Shown here: positions 10,804 to 18,612 of the stretch, in pieces
Numbering within the stretch: the stretch's first letter is position 1
How the letters are laid out: every line of letters begins with the position of its first letter
NCBI RefSeq assembly: GCF_040049295.1
Contig: NZ_JBDZDQ010000001.1
Location: forward strand, 1 to 64,000
Length of the DNA stretch: 64,000 nucleotides
DNA from: Sphingomonas sp. KR3-1
GTDB taxonomy: Bacteria > Pseudomonadota > Alphaproteobacteria > Sphingomonadales > Sphingomonadaceae
Reading direction: 5' to 3'
Notes under the pieces: generated by a model
Told to the model about the DNA's origin: nothing
Database searches by the model: none
Seen by the model: only the letters and a program-made list of their open reading frames with translations
Program-made: the position numbers and the translations under genes

Positions 10804-12261
10804 ATGACGCCTGCGCTTTTCCGCATCGACCCGAAGGACAGCACTGCCACGGCGCTGCGCGACATGGCCGCCGGCGAGGAGGCGCTGGGCGTCACGCTCA
10901 CCGAGGCGATCGGCAAGGGCCACAAGGTGGCAGTGAAGCCGATTGCGGCCGGTGAGCCCGTGCTCAAGTTCGGCTTCCCGATCGGCGTGGCGACCCGGGA
11001 CATCGCCCCCGGCGCGCACGTCCACACGCATAACGTGGCGACCGCGCTCAAGGGCAGCGGCGACTATGCGTTCACGCCGGCGGCGCATGACGATGCCGGG
11101 TTCGAGGGCCCCGGATTCCTCGGCTATCGCCGCGCCAATGGCCGGGTCGGCACGCGCAACGAGATCTGGGTGATCCCCACCGTCGGCTGCGTTGCGCGCA
11201 CCGCGCAGAAGATCGCCGAGCGCGCCGCCGCGCTGCACGCCGGCACGATCGACGGCGTCCATGCCTTCCCGCATCCGTTCGGCTGCTCGCAGCTGGGCGA
11301 CGATCTGCGGGGCACGCGCGCGATCCTGTCGGCGCTCGCCAGCCACCCCAATGCCGGCGGCGTGCTGATCGTCGGCCTGGGCTGCGAGAACAATCAGATC
11401 GCCGGCATGCTCGAGGGGATCGACCATCCCAATCTGCGCACGCTCGGCGCGCAGATGGCGAACGACGAAGTCGAGGAGGGCCTGGCGCTGGTCGCCGAGC
11501 TGGTCGCCGGGGCGGCGGCCGCGCGCACCCCTGCCCCGCTCTCCGAGCTGGTGCTGGGCGTGAAGTGCGGCGGCTCGGACGGCTTTTCGGGCCTCACCGC
11601 CAACCCGCTGGTCGGGCGGATGGCCGATGCGGTGACCGCGGCGGGCGGCACCGCGATCCTCACCGAGATTCCCGAGATCTTCGGCGCCGAGCAATTGCTG
11701 ATGGAACGCGCCAGCGACGCGGGCGTGTTCGACGGGATCGTCACCCTGGTCAACGACTTCAAGGCCTATTTCACCCGGCACGGCGAGCCAGTCTCCGAGA
11801 ACCCCTCGCCCGGCAACATCGCCGGCGGCATCACCACGCTCGAGGAGAAGTCGCTCGGCGCGGTGCAGAAGGCCGGGCACGCGATCGTCACCGACGTGAT
11901 ACCCTATGGCGGGCGGGTGCGGCGCAAGGGACTGACCCTGCTCGAGGCGCCGGGCAACGACGCCGTCTCCTCGACTGCGCTGGCGGCAGCGGGGGCGACG
12001 GCGATCCTGTTCACCACCGGCCGCGGCACGCCGCTCGGCTTCCCGGTGCCGACGATCAAGATCGCCTCGAACAGCGACCTCGCCGCCCGCAAGCCCGGCT
12101 GGATCGATTTCGACGCGGGCCAGGTGCTCGATGCCGGCATGGAGGCCGCGGCCGAGTCGCTGCTCGACACGATCGCCGCGATCGCATCGGGCAAGCAAAC
12201 CGCGGCCGAGCGCAATGGCGAGCGCGAGATTGCGATCTGGAAGCGCGGAGTCACCCTCTGA
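10804..12261 (+). CDS. UxaA family altronate/galactarate dehydratase-like protein
   Basis: A 485-residue protein with an N-terminal SAF domain (about residues 5-90, including VHTHNV) and a C-terminal UxaA domain containing GYRRANGRVGTRN, CGGSDGFSG and TTGRGTPLGFPVPT. UxaA-type enzymes dehydrate sugar acids (altronate, galactarate), often with iron or manganese. The fused SAF-UxaA arrangement suits an altronate-dehydratase-like enzyme. No other uronate genes are adjacent, so the substrate stays open. It begins 46 bases after the purine permease stop. Confidence 0.85.
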   Translation: MTPALFRIDPKDSTATALRDMAAGEEALGVTLTEAIGKGHKVAVKPIAAGEPVLKFGFPIGVATRDIAPGAHVHTHNVATALKGSGDYAFTPAAHDDAGFEGPGFLGYRRANGRVGTRNEIWVIPTVGCVARTAQKIAERAAALHAGTIDGVHAFPHPFGCSQLGDDLRGTRAILSALASHPNAGGVLIVGLGCENNQIAGMLEGIDHPNLRTLGAQMANDEVEEGLALVAELVAGAAAARTPAPLSELVLGVKCGGSDGFSGLTANPLVGRMADAVTAAGGTAILTEIPEIFGAEQLLMERASDAGVFDGIVTLVNDFKAYFTRHGEPVSENPSPGNIAGGITTLEEKSLGAVQKAGHAIVTDVIPYGGRVRRKGLTLLEAPGNDAVSSTALAAAGATAILFTTGRGTPLGFPVPTIKIASNSDLAARKPGWIDFDAGQVLDAGMEAAAESLLDTIAAIASGKQTAAERNGEREIAIWKRGVTL

Positions 12262-12342
12262 CGCGGGCATAATGCCGCAAGTTCCCGCGCCAAGTCCGTA
12301 ACGAGACGGTAGAGTCATGACTGTGCTGGCGCCAAGTTTCTG

Positions 12343-12350
12343 TTAACCAT
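12343..12350 (+). promoter_or_regulatory. CtrA-like half-site (TTAACCAT)
   Basis: TTAACCAT lies 33 bases before the GTG of the Cys/His-rich gene. It matches the half-site recognised by the alphaproteobacterial cell-cycle regulator CtrA. A/T-rich words of this kind are uncommon in this GC-rich sequence. Similar TTAACC words precede genes at 13420, 18613, 51736 and 60436. Confidence 0.35.
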
Positions 12351-12375
12351 ATCGGCCGCGACTCAGGGGGATGGC

Positions 12376-13311
12376 GTGGCAATGACGATGGTTTCGATCG
12401 GCAGTCTGGGCGCGGGCGTGGCGAATGCCGCTGCCGGCAACAGCATCGCCGAACCGATCACCGCTGAGGCGATCTACTGGCCCGCCTGGATCCTGACGAT
12501 CGGGGTGCTGGTCGCGCTGCTGATCATGATCGCCGTGCTCGCCTCGATCAAATCGGCGCTGCTCGCCAAGCCGAAGAAGCGCGACGCGGAATTCACGCGC
12601 ATGCTGTGCAGGCAGGTGTGGAAGCATACCGAGCTGATCAAGGGCACGCTGCACGAGCGGCTGCGCCACCTGCCGGGCGACGTGACGACGCTGCGGGTGC
12701 TCACCCGCCTGCTGCGCGAGGACCTGGCCCCGCCGATGAACTTCGTCGAGCAGATGCGCGCGCACCCGCCGGCGACCTGGCCCGATTACGAGCTGTTCGC
12801 GGCGTTCAACAATTGGGGCGGCAAGATCAGCGCGATCGAATCGCAGCTGGGCGACCTGCAGCAGATGCTCAGCTATCCGGCGGTGCGCGAGCCGGTGGAC
12901 CCGCACCGCGACGCGATGCTCGTCCATTATTTCAACACCGAGCAGGCGCCGCTCAGCTATGCGATCGGCCAGGTCGTCACGCATGCCATCGCAATCTGCG
13001 AGATCGGCAAGACGGTGCTCGAAAAGGCGCACAGCCCGAAATTCTTCGGCGCGCAGGACGAGGACGCGCACGACCATCATGGCTGCGAGGCGTGCCAGTC
13101 CCCAGTGATGCACGTGCCGTTCGGCAGCGACGAGCCGCGCCTGATCCTGATGCGCCCGCCCGAGGCGCCCAAGAAGGACAAGAAGGAAGAGAAGCACGCG
13201 GCGGCGCACTGCCATTGCATCGTGCCCCAGCCCTGCCACTGCGCGCCGACGCCGTGCATCTGCCTGTGCAGCTGCAAGGCGAGCGCGAAGGAACCCGCGG
13301 CGCACCACTGA
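12376..13311 (+). CDS. membrane protein with Cys/His-rich tail, unknown
   Basis: Not recognised. The 311-residue product has one transmembrane helix (about residues 35-60) and a helical cytosolic middle. From about residue 230 the tail is rich in His and Cys (DHHGCEACQ, then HCHC, PCHC, CICLCSC and a final HH). The C-terminal pattern suggests metal or cluster binding, but the spacing fits no named motif. Start is GTG with GGGGG five bases upstream. A TTAACCAT half-site precedes it and a small membrane protein gene follows. Confidence 0.7.
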   Translation: MAMTMVSIGSLGAGVANAAAGNSIAEPITAEAIYWPAWILTIGVLVALLIMIAVLASIKSALLAKPKKRDAEFTRMLCRQVWKHTELIKGTLHERLRHLPGDVTTLRVLTRLLREDLAPPMNFVEQMRAHPPATWPDYELFAAFNNWGGKISAIESQLGDLQQMLSYPAVREPVDPHRDAMLVHYFNTEQAPLSYAIGQVVTHAIAICEIGKTVLEKAHSPKFFGAQDEDAHDHHGCEACQSPVMHVPFGSDEPRLILMRPPEAPKKDKKEEKHAAAHCHCIVPQPCHCAPTPCICLCSCKASAKEPAAHH

Positions 13312-13370
13312 TCGCGTGCGGCCAGTCCTTGCTGCACTGCGGTAAACCGGAGGTGCATGGCATTGAAGCG

Positions 13371-13376
13371 TTAACC
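13371..13376 (+). promoter_or_regulatory. CtrA-like half-site (TTAACC)
   Basis: TTAACC lies 49 bases before the ATG of the two-helix membrane protein gene at 13420. Confidence 0.3.
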
Positions 13377-13419
13377 CTCGCCCGGTAAGTTGCCCGCGGG
13401 GATAATCGGGGTGGGATTT

Positions 13420-13650
13420 ATGACCGAGTTTCTTGTCTTCGCCTATGCGATGCTGGCGATGTTCGTGATCCTGTCGATGCAGCGCAACAAGCGCGAGCAG
13501 CGGGCGAACCCGCAGATGGTCACCATGGTCGGCTGGGGCCTGTTCTCGCTGTCGAGCACGCTCGCGGTGCTGCTGGGCGCAGTTGCGCTGGCGCTCGCGC
13601 TGGGCGCCAATATTCCGCTTCCCGCCGACCTGCAGGCGCCGCTATTCTGA
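13420..13650 (+). CDS. small two-helix membrane protein (76 aa)
   Basis: A 76-residue hypothetical protein with two hydrophobic helices (about residues 3-19 and 36-60) separated by a basic loop (MQRNKREQRANPQM), giving a hairpin with a probable cytosolic loop. Start ATG at 13420 follows GTGGGA; a GTG at 13411 in the same frame is an alternative. TTAACC lies 49 bases upstream. No family assigned. Confidence 0.65.
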   Translation: MTEFLVFAYAMLAMFVILSMQRNKREQRANPQMVTMVGWGLFSLSSTLAVLLGAVALALALGANIPLPADLQAPLF

Positions 13651-13654
13651 GCGA

Positions 13655-14179
13655 ATGCCGCTTTACGAATTTGCGGGGCACCGCCCCCTGATTGCCGAGA
13701 CCGCCTGGGTCGCGCCGAGCGCCGACCTGATCGGCGACGTCCACCTCGCGGAACTGGCCTCGATCTGGTTCGGCGCAGTGATCCGCGCCGACAATACCCC
13801 GATCCTGGTCGGCGCCCGCTCGAACATCCAGGACGGGGCGATGCTCCACAGCGATCCCGGCGCGCCCTGCACCGTGGGCGAGGACGTCACCGTCGGCCAC
13901 CACGCGATCCTGCACGGCTGCACGATCGGCAACCGCACGCTGATCGGCATGGGCGCGACGATCCTCAACCGCGCGGTGATCGGCGAGGACTGCCTGGTCG
14001 GCGCCGGCGCGCTGGTGACCGAGGGCAAGAGCTTCCCTGCCGGCCACCTGATCGTCGGCAGCCCCGCCAAGGCGATCCGCCCGCTGGACGACATGCAGAA
14101 GGCGATGCTCAAGGCGAGCGCCGCGCTCTACGCCGCCAAGCAGCGCGACTATGCCGCGGGGCTGAAACGCATCGATTGA
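13655..14179 (+). CDS. gamma carbonic anhydrase family protein (left-handed beta-helix)
   Basis: A 174-residue left-handed beta-helix protein with hexapeptide repeats and the gamma-carbonic-anhydrase pattern: IRADNTPILVGARSNIQDG, HSDPG, and GHHAILHGCTIG with its HHxxxxH. The three zinc-ligand histidines (in LHSDPG and GHHAILHG) are present. Members are bicarbonate-handling or acetyl/acyl-carrier enzymes (YrdA/CaiE/PaaY-like). The start codon is four bases after the preceding gene, so they may be cotranscribed. Confidence 0.88.
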   Translation: MPLYEFAGHRPLIAETAWVAPSADLIGDVHLAELASIWFGAVIRADNTPILVGARSNIQDGAMLHSDPGAPCTVGEDVTVGHHAILHGCTIGNRTLIGMGATILNRAVIGEDCLVGAGALVTEGKSFPAGHLIVGSPAKAIRPLDDMQKAMLKASAALYAAKQRDYAAGLKRID

Positions 14180-14220
14180 CCCGCGATCGTTGCCGAGCCG
14201 TCACATAGCCGCGCTAGGCC

Positions 14221-14243
14221 GATCCCCTCGAATCGAGGGGATC
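14221..14243 (+). promoter_or_regulatory. perfect palindrome covering the ribosome-binding site
   Basis: GATCCCCTCGAATCGAGGGGATC is a near-perfect 23-base palindrome directly before the ATG at 14247. Its right arm GAGGGGATC contains the likely Shine-Dalgarno GAGGGG. In the RNA the arm would be base-paired, so the structure could hide the ribosome-binding site. A protein operator is an alternative. Confidence 0.45.
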
Positions 14244-14246
14244 GCC

Positions 14247-14672
14247 ATGGGATTGTTCGATTGGTTGAAGCGCCGGGCCAAGGCGCCGGTGCCGGCTCCC
14301 GCAGCGCCGCCCGCCCCGGTGGCGGTGGCGGTGGCGGCGCCCGAGCCCGAGAGCTTCTGGCAGACCGGCATCGACGGCGGCGCGCTCTGGACCGCCAACC
14401 CCCAGGGCAATCGCCACGCGGTGCCGCTCGACCTGCTCGGTGCCATCGCGATCGAGACCAGCGACACCGGCTCGGACGGTCGCAGCGCCTGGTGGCTGTT
14501 CTACGGGCCCGACGAGGACGTCGCCTTCAGCCTGCCGCTCGGCGCACGCGGCGAAGGCGGGATGGTCGAGGGGATCGCGGCGCTGCCGGGCTTCCGGCAC
14601 GACATGTACGCCGCGGCGATCCGCTCGACCGATATCGAGACCTTCGTCGTCTGGCAGCGTCCGTTCGACTAA
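14247..14672 (+). CDS. hypothetical cytosolic protein (141 aa)
   Basis: A 141-residue protein of no family that I can name. It begins with an amphipathic, basic stretch (MGLFDWLKRRAKAP), has a Pro/Ala-rich linker and then a globular region with several Trp residues (SAWWLFYGPDEDVAFSLPLG). The N-terminal LFDWLKRR is reminiscent of a membrane-targeting amphipathic helix. Its start is set by GAGGGG, which lies within the palindrome at 14221-14243. It ends tail to tail with the small minus-strand gene. Confidence 0.68.
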   Translation: MGLFDWLKRRAKAPVPAPAAPPAPVAVAVAAPEPESFWQTGIDGGALWTANPQGNRHAVPLDLLGAIAIETSDTGSDGRSAWWLFYGPDEDVAFSLPLGARGEGGMVEGIAALPGFRHDMYAAAIRSTDIETFVVWQRPFD

Positions 14673-14836
14673 TTGTCGAGCCGCTTGGTCACTTCATAGC
14701 CGGCCTTGCGCAACGCCATCACCGCGGCGAGCGCCTGGTAATGGCTCTCCTGCCCCGCCTCATAGAGCTTGCCGCTCTGCCGCGCGGCCGCCTGGATCGC
14801 GTCGCGGACGATGATGTAGATTTCATTGGTAACCAT
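14669..14836 (-). CDS. hypothetical small protein (55 aa)
   Basis: A 55-residue helical protein with no signal peptide, starting MVTNEIYIIVRDAIQ and ending KRLDN. The start at 14836 is chosen because GGGGA lies six bases upstream; an ATG two codons earlier abuts GGGGA. No recognised family. The convergent neighbour's stop overlaps by four bases. Confidence 0.6.
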   Translation of the reverse strand: MVTNEIYIIVRDAIQAAARQSGKLYEAGQESHYQALAAVMALRKAGYEVTKRLDN

Positions 14837-15006
14837 GCGCATTCCCCAGCGACCTCGTCTGATCCGAGAATGGGGAGCGCACCGATTCGCTTCAATGGCC
14901 GAGTCGGACCTTTTGCGGATGCGCGCCCCCGCGCCGGAGCCGGGGCTGACGTAGCGTCGCCGGCACCGGGCTGGACGGGCAACTCCGTTTCGGTACAAAA
15001 CCGATC

Positions 15007-15951
15007 ATGGCCCTGCCCCCCCTCTTCGATCGCCTGCGCCTGCCCGTCATCGGGTCGCCGCTGTTCATCATCTCGGTGCCCGAGCTGGTCATCGCCCAGT
15101 GCAAGGCGGGGATCGTCGGCTCGTTCCCGGCGCTGAACGCCCGGCCGGACACCAGGCTCGACGAATGGCTGCACCAGATCACCGAGGAGCTCGCCGCCTG
15201 GGACCGCGACAATCCGGACACGCCGGCGGCGCCCTTCGCCGTCAACCAGATCGTCCACCGCTCGAATCCGCGGCTCGAGCATGACGTGGCGGTGTGCGCC
15301 AAGTGGAAGGTGCCGATCGTGATCACCTCGCTCGGCGCGCGGCCCGAGCTCAACGACGCGGTGCATGGCTGGGGCGGGATCACACTGCACGACGTGATCG
15401 ACAACCGCTTCGCCCACAAGGCGATCGAGAAGGGCGCCGACGGCCTGATCCTGGTCGCGACCGGCGCCGGCGGCCATGCCGGGCGGCTGAGCCCCTTCGC
15501 GCTGGTGCAAGAGGTTCGCGAATGGTTCGACGGGCCGGTGATTCTTTCAGGAGCCATCGCCAATGGCCGCTCGGTGCTGGCGGCCCAGGCGATGGGCGCC
15601 GACCTCGCCTATATCGGCTCGCCCTTCATCGCCACCGACGAGGCCAATGCGGCACCGGCGTACAAGCAGGGCATCGTCGAGGGGACGGCGGAGGACATCG
15701 TCTATTCGAACCTGTTCACCGGCGTGCACGGCAACTACCTGAAGGCGTCGATCGTCAATGCCGGGCTCGACCCCGACAAGCTGCCGGAGAGCGATCCGAG
15801 CGCAATGAACTTCGGCGGGGCCAAGGCCTGGAAGGACATCTGGGGATCGGGCCAGGGCATCGGCGCGGTGCACGCCATCGAGCCGGCCGCGGTGAAGATC
15901 GAGCGAATGAAGAGGGAATATGCGGCGGCCAAGGCGGGGCTGTGCGGGTGA
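15007..15951 (+). CDS. nitronate monooxygenase family (FMN TIM-barrel) protein
   Basis: A 314-residue flavin TIM barrel of the 2-nitropropane dioxygenase/nitronate monooxygenase family. The flavin phosphate-binding region is seen in VATGAGGHAGRLSP and LSGAIANGRSVLAAQAMGADLAYIGSPF, which give the late barrel strands with GA/GS glycine turns. The enzymes oxidise alkyl nitronates with FMN and oxygen. Length fits the family. Neighbours do not indicate a dedicated pathway. Confidence 0.85.
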   Translation: MALPPLFDRLRLPVIGSPLFIISVPELVIAQCKAGIVGSFPALNARPDTRLDEWLHQITEELAAWDRDNPDTPAAPFAVNQIVHRSNPRLEHDVAVCAKWKVPIVITSLGARPELNDAVHGWGGITLHDVIDNRFAHKAIEKGADGLILVATGAGGHAGRLSPFALVQEVREWFDGPVILSGAIANGRSVLAAQAMGADLAYIGSPFIATDEANAAPAYKQGIVEGTAEDIVYSNLFTGVHGNYLKASIVNAGLDPDKLPESDPSAMNFGGAKAWKDIWGSGQGIGAVHAIEPAAVKIERMKREYAAAKAGLCG

Positions 15952-16044
15952 ATTGAGCCGTCCTCCCGGCGAAAGCCGGAATCGCGTGCGGCTCCTGTCC
16001 CGCGCCGTCGCCTGAGGTCCGGGCTTTCGCCGGATACGCAGACG
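15952..16044. repeat. short GC-rich inverted-repeat unit (REP-like)
   Basis: The gap between two genes holds CCGGC GAAA GCCGG (15966-15979) and, further on, GGGCTTTCGCCGG. Similar CCCGGCGAAAGCCGGG motifs occur at 19538-19553, and CCCGGCTTTCGCCGGG at 50891-50906. Such elements are common, dispersed and extragenic in related genomes. They have no clear T-tract, so I do not call them terminators. Confidence 0.5.
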
Positions 16045-16530
16045 TCAGAATGCCGCGGCCAGCCGGTCCATCATGCTGCGCGCCGGGCTTTCGACCGGCG
16101 CCGTCCCTTCGAGCGACTCGTCGAGCCGGGCGACGCGGCGGTACAGGTCGATGCTGGTGTTGATGATCGCCACCGCATGCTCGGGCATCGCATCCAGCAG
16201 CGCTTCCTCGGTCTCGGGCGCATCGCCCAGCCGGCGCGAGGGCGCCAGCGCGTCGCCAAGGCTGATCTCGCCGGCATCGACCGCGCGCTGGGTGAGCAGC
16301 CAGGCGATGATGTGCATCAGCCGCGTCGTCACCTTCAGCGACTCGCAGGAAAAGGCCACGCGGTTGAGCGCCTCGAGCGCCTCGCGCTCGTTGCGGCCCA
16401 GCTCGTCGAAATAGCCTCGAGCCTCGTCGGCAAGCAGCATCGCCTCGACATAGAGTGAGTCGATCAGCTTGCGATGGATCTGCGTGGTGCCCTGTTTCCC
16501 CATGACTTGAGACGCTGCCACAGGCTTCAT
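16045..16530 (-). CDS. DUF1465 family protein
   Basis: A 161-residue mostly helical protein matching DUF1465, a family I know only from alphaproteobacteria. The N-terminal stretch has Leu/Asp/Glu-rich helices (LIDSLYVEAMLLADEARGYFDE) and a conserved middle (TTRLMHIIAWLLTQRAVDAGEI). Its function is unknown to me; a DNA-cell-cycle-related role has been suggested only by its distribution. No SD is evident before 16530; an internal ATG at 16503 is another candidate start. Confidence 0.72.
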   Translation of the reverse strand: MKPVAASQVMGKQGTTQIHRKLIDSLYVEAMLLADEARGYFDELGRNEREALEALNRVAFSCESLKVTTRLMHIIAWLLTQRAVDAGEISLGDALAPSRRLGDAPETEEALLDAMPEHAVAIINTSIDLYRRVARLDESLEGTAPVESPARSMMDRLAAAF

Positions 16531-16597
16531 GGTAACAAAATGCTTAATTTCGCAGTCGCTTCGTCCCGTTCCGGATCAGGGCCGGATCGGGACCAAG

Positions 16598-16795
16598 TCA
16601 CGCGATGATATCGGGGATCAGCTGGTCTTCGAGCAGCGCGATCTCGTCGCGCAGCATCAGCTTGCGCTTCTTCAGCCGGGCGATCTGGAGCTGATCGGAG
16701 GTGCCGGTGGCGAGCAGTGCGTCGATCGCCACGTCGAGGTCGCGATGCTCGGTCCGCACCGCCTCGAGCCGCCGCACAATCTCTTTCTCGTCCAT
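16598..16795 (-). CDS. DUF465 (YdcH-like) family protein
   Basis: A 65-residue helical protein of the DUF465/YdcH type: two helices with a heptad-like pattern, conserved LDxxI and the core LKKRKLMLRDEIALLEDQ. These small coiled-coil proteins are common in proteobacteria; their function is unresolved. Start is set at the ATG for MDEKEIVRR. A second DUF465 gene lies divergently at 16975. Confidence 0.8.
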   Translation of the reverse strand: MDEKEIVRRLEAVRTEHRDLDVAIDALLATGTSDQLQIARLKKRKLMLRDEIALLEDQLIPDIIA

Positions 16796-16974
16796 CGCGA
16801 ACGCCCCCGTACCCGGTGCCTCCCTGCACCAGGGCGGTAGGCTCCGCAACGGATCATCGCGTGATTTTCGCGGGCTGTCGATTAGGCAACCGTCAACCGC
16901 GATTACCCCGCGACAAAGCTGTGGAAAAGTGATCTATTCACAGGTTCCGGCCACCGATGAAGGAGACTGCTTCG

Positions 16975-17127
16975 ATGCAGAACGCGCATTTCTCGGCACT
17001 TTCGGCCAAGCACAACGTGCTCGACCAGCGTATCAACGCCGAATCGCAACGGCCCCTGCCGGACCAGATGGTCCTGGCCTCCCTGAAGAAGCAGAAGCTT
17101 CGAATCAAGGAAGAGATGGCGCGCTGA
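16975..17127 (+). CDS. second DUF465 (YdcH-like) protein, 50 aa
   Basis: A 50-residue reading frame beginning MQNAHFSALSAKHNVLDQRI and ending in an LKKQKLRIKEEMAR coiled-coil segment. It shares the DUF465 pattern with the divergent gene at 16598-16795 (central LDxRI and final LKKxKLxxKEEI-like helix). AAGGAGA at 16960-16966 gives a strong ribosome-binding site. I checked the frame codon by codon from ATG to TGA. Confidence 0.72.
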   Translation: MQNAHFSALSAKHNVLDQRINAESQRPLPDQMVLASLKKQKLRIKEEMAR

Positions 17128-17205
17128 GAAGCGCTGTGCAGAGGGGTGTGGCAGGTGCCGCACCCCGAGCGCAAAAATCCCGAATTCAGCTTGGCGGCGC
17201 CTGCC

Positions 17206-17580
17206 TTAGCGGCGCGTGAGGATCGGCTTCACGAAGCTCGGCGTGTGCGTGCCGCCGCCCACCGGCTTGCGGGCCAGCATCGGATCGATCGACGCATCGA
17301 AGGCGATGCCCACCCGGCCGTCGGTCGCCCAGGCGATCTGCCCGCTCACCCAGCCCACGCCGCGCACCTCGACCTGCACCGCCGTGCCGCGATCGATCGG
17401 CTGGGCATATTCCGCCATCAGCCCGCCCGAGGAGAGATTGCGGACCCGAACCTGCTCGTCCGGTCGACCCGGCACGCGGAAATGCGCAGCCAGCATGAGG
17501 CTGTCGCGCGAACCGTTGCGCTGGCTGGAGAAATCGTCCGCCGACAGCGCCGTGAGAGGGTCAAAGGAGAACTGGTCCAT
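17206..17580 (-). CDS. PilZ domain protein
   Basis: A 124-residue single-domain PilZ protein. The cyclic-di-GMP signature is present: RNGSR (RxxxR) near residue 21, followed by NLSSGGL (N/DxSxxG) about 28 residues on. The barrel strand VSGQIAWATDGRVGIAF closes the domain. It is thus a probable c-di-GMP receptor acting by itself in the cytosol. It sits between the DUF465 and DksA-like genes. A GGDEF-EAL enzyme lies at 35.9 kb. Confidence 0.85.
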   Translation of the reverse strand: MDQFSFDPLTALSADDFSSQRNGSRDSLMLAAHFRVPGRPDEQVRVRNLSSGGLMAEYAQPIDRGTAVQVEVRGVGWVSGQIAWATDGRVGIAFDASIDPMLARKPVGGGTHTPSFVKPILTRR

Positions 17581-17701
17581 CGTGTCGCTCGAAACGCAAA
17601 GGGGTTACGCGCGCAAGATAGACCGGCAAACCTTGCCAAAAGCGTAAACGAACCGCGAAAATGTGCCTCCGTCGGGGCCGTGGCCCAAGCGGAGAAGGCA
17701 C

Positions 17702-17724
17702 AAAAAAGGAGGCCGGAGGCCCCC
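17702..17724 (-). terminator. intrinsic terminator of the DksA-like gene
   Basis: On the minus strand GGGGGCC TCC GGCCTCC forms a 7-bp stem with one G-U pair and a three-base loop, followed by six T residues (17702-17707). It lies three bases past the stop of the dksA gene. Confidence 0.8.
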
Positions 17725-17726
17725 TG

Positions 17727-18194
17727 TCATTCTTCCCGCGAAACCTTCTCGTTGCGCTCGTGCCGCTCTTGCGCCTCGACAGTCATCGTCGCGATCGGCC
17801 GGGCTTCCAGGCGACCGAGGCTGATCGGCTCGCCGGTCACCTCGCAATAGCCATATTCGCCGTCCTCGATCCGGCGCAGCGCAGCGTCGATCTTCGAGAT
17901 CAGCTTGCGCTGGCGGTCGCGCGTACGCAGCTCGATCGACCAGTCGGTCTCGCTCGAAGCGCGATCGGTGAGATCGGCCTCGCGCAGCGAGTCGGTCTGC
18001 AGCTGGTTGAGCGTCCCCGCGGCCTCGCGGTAGATGTCGTCCTTCCACGCGTGCAGCTTGTTGCGGAAATATTCCAGCTGACGCGGGTTCATGAAGGGTT
18101 CGTCGTTGCTCGGCCGATAGCCGTCGTCGCCGTCATTGGCGGCGGTAGGAACACGTTTACCCGGTTCGTCGAAGCGATCCAAAACAGTAGCCAT
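17727..18194 (-). CDS. dksA: DksA/TraR family transcription factor, single-cysteine type
   Basis: A 155-residue DksA-type regulator of RNA polymerase (with ppGpp). The coiled coil begins MNPRQLEYFRNKLHAWKDDI and returns through TDRASSETDWSIELRTRDRQRKLISKI. The C-terminal globular part reads EDGEYGYCEVTGEPISLGRLEARPIATMTVEAQE. Of the four zinc cysteines of E. coli DksA only the first is kept; the others are Thr, Thr and Ala/Gln. Single-cysteine DksA proteins are known in alphaproteobacteria. The ATG at 18194 follows GGAGAG spaced seven bases; GTG 18209 is less likely. Confidence 0.85.
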   Translation of the reverse strand: MATVLDRFDEPGKRVPTAANDGDDGYRPSNDEPFMNPRQLEYFRNKLHAWKDDIYREAAGTLNQLQTDSLREADLTDRASSETDWSIELRTRDRQRKLISKIDAALRRIEDGEYGYCEVTGEPISLGRLEARPIATMTVEAQERHERNEKVSREE

Positions 18195-18612
18195 CCCCAC
18201 ACTCTCCACTCCGGTCCCCGTCAGGCCCGAGCCGTACGGTGACCGTTTGCCCTGCGCGGCCCTATACTTTCGCGCGAGCGCGTTAACAAGCGCGCTGTTG
18301 TTTTAATCCACAGGCGTAATTGCCCGTAAACGGGGGAAAATTAGCGATGGCTGAACCGGCACGGAATCGTCGCCGGAATTAACCGATAATGTTCACGAAC
18401 CGGCAGCTAACAACAGCGCGTTCCGTACCGAAGTTGAACATTAACCCTCGCAGCAGAAATCCGGGGCGCGAAAATCACGCGCAAATAAGGTTAACGGAAG
18501 CTTACGCCATTGCACTTAATAGTTTGTTTTGCACTTTTGCCGCATTGACAGGCGCGAAGCTGCTGACGGTCCCGTGGGGAGCGAAGCGCCAGCAACGGAA
18601 AGAGTGGGGACA
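18195..18612. other. 418-bp intergenic region with A/T-rich motifs and a long-range inverted repeat
   Basis: No gene is visible. The region contains the divergent promoters of dksA (minus) and the Ser-rich gene (plus). It is A/T-richer than its surroundings, with TTAACC at 18379-18384 and 18441-18446, GGTTAA at 18489-18494, and GTTAAC at 18282-18287. A 12-base inverted repeat CGCGCTGTTGTT (18291-18302) / AACAACAGCGCG (18409-18420) is separated by 106 bases. The TTAACC words resemble CtrA half-sites. Confidence 0.5.

Noticed and set aside
10681..12318. 545-codon minus-strand frame opposite the UxaA gene
   Set aside because: Antisense shadow; the plus-strand product has clear conserved motifs.
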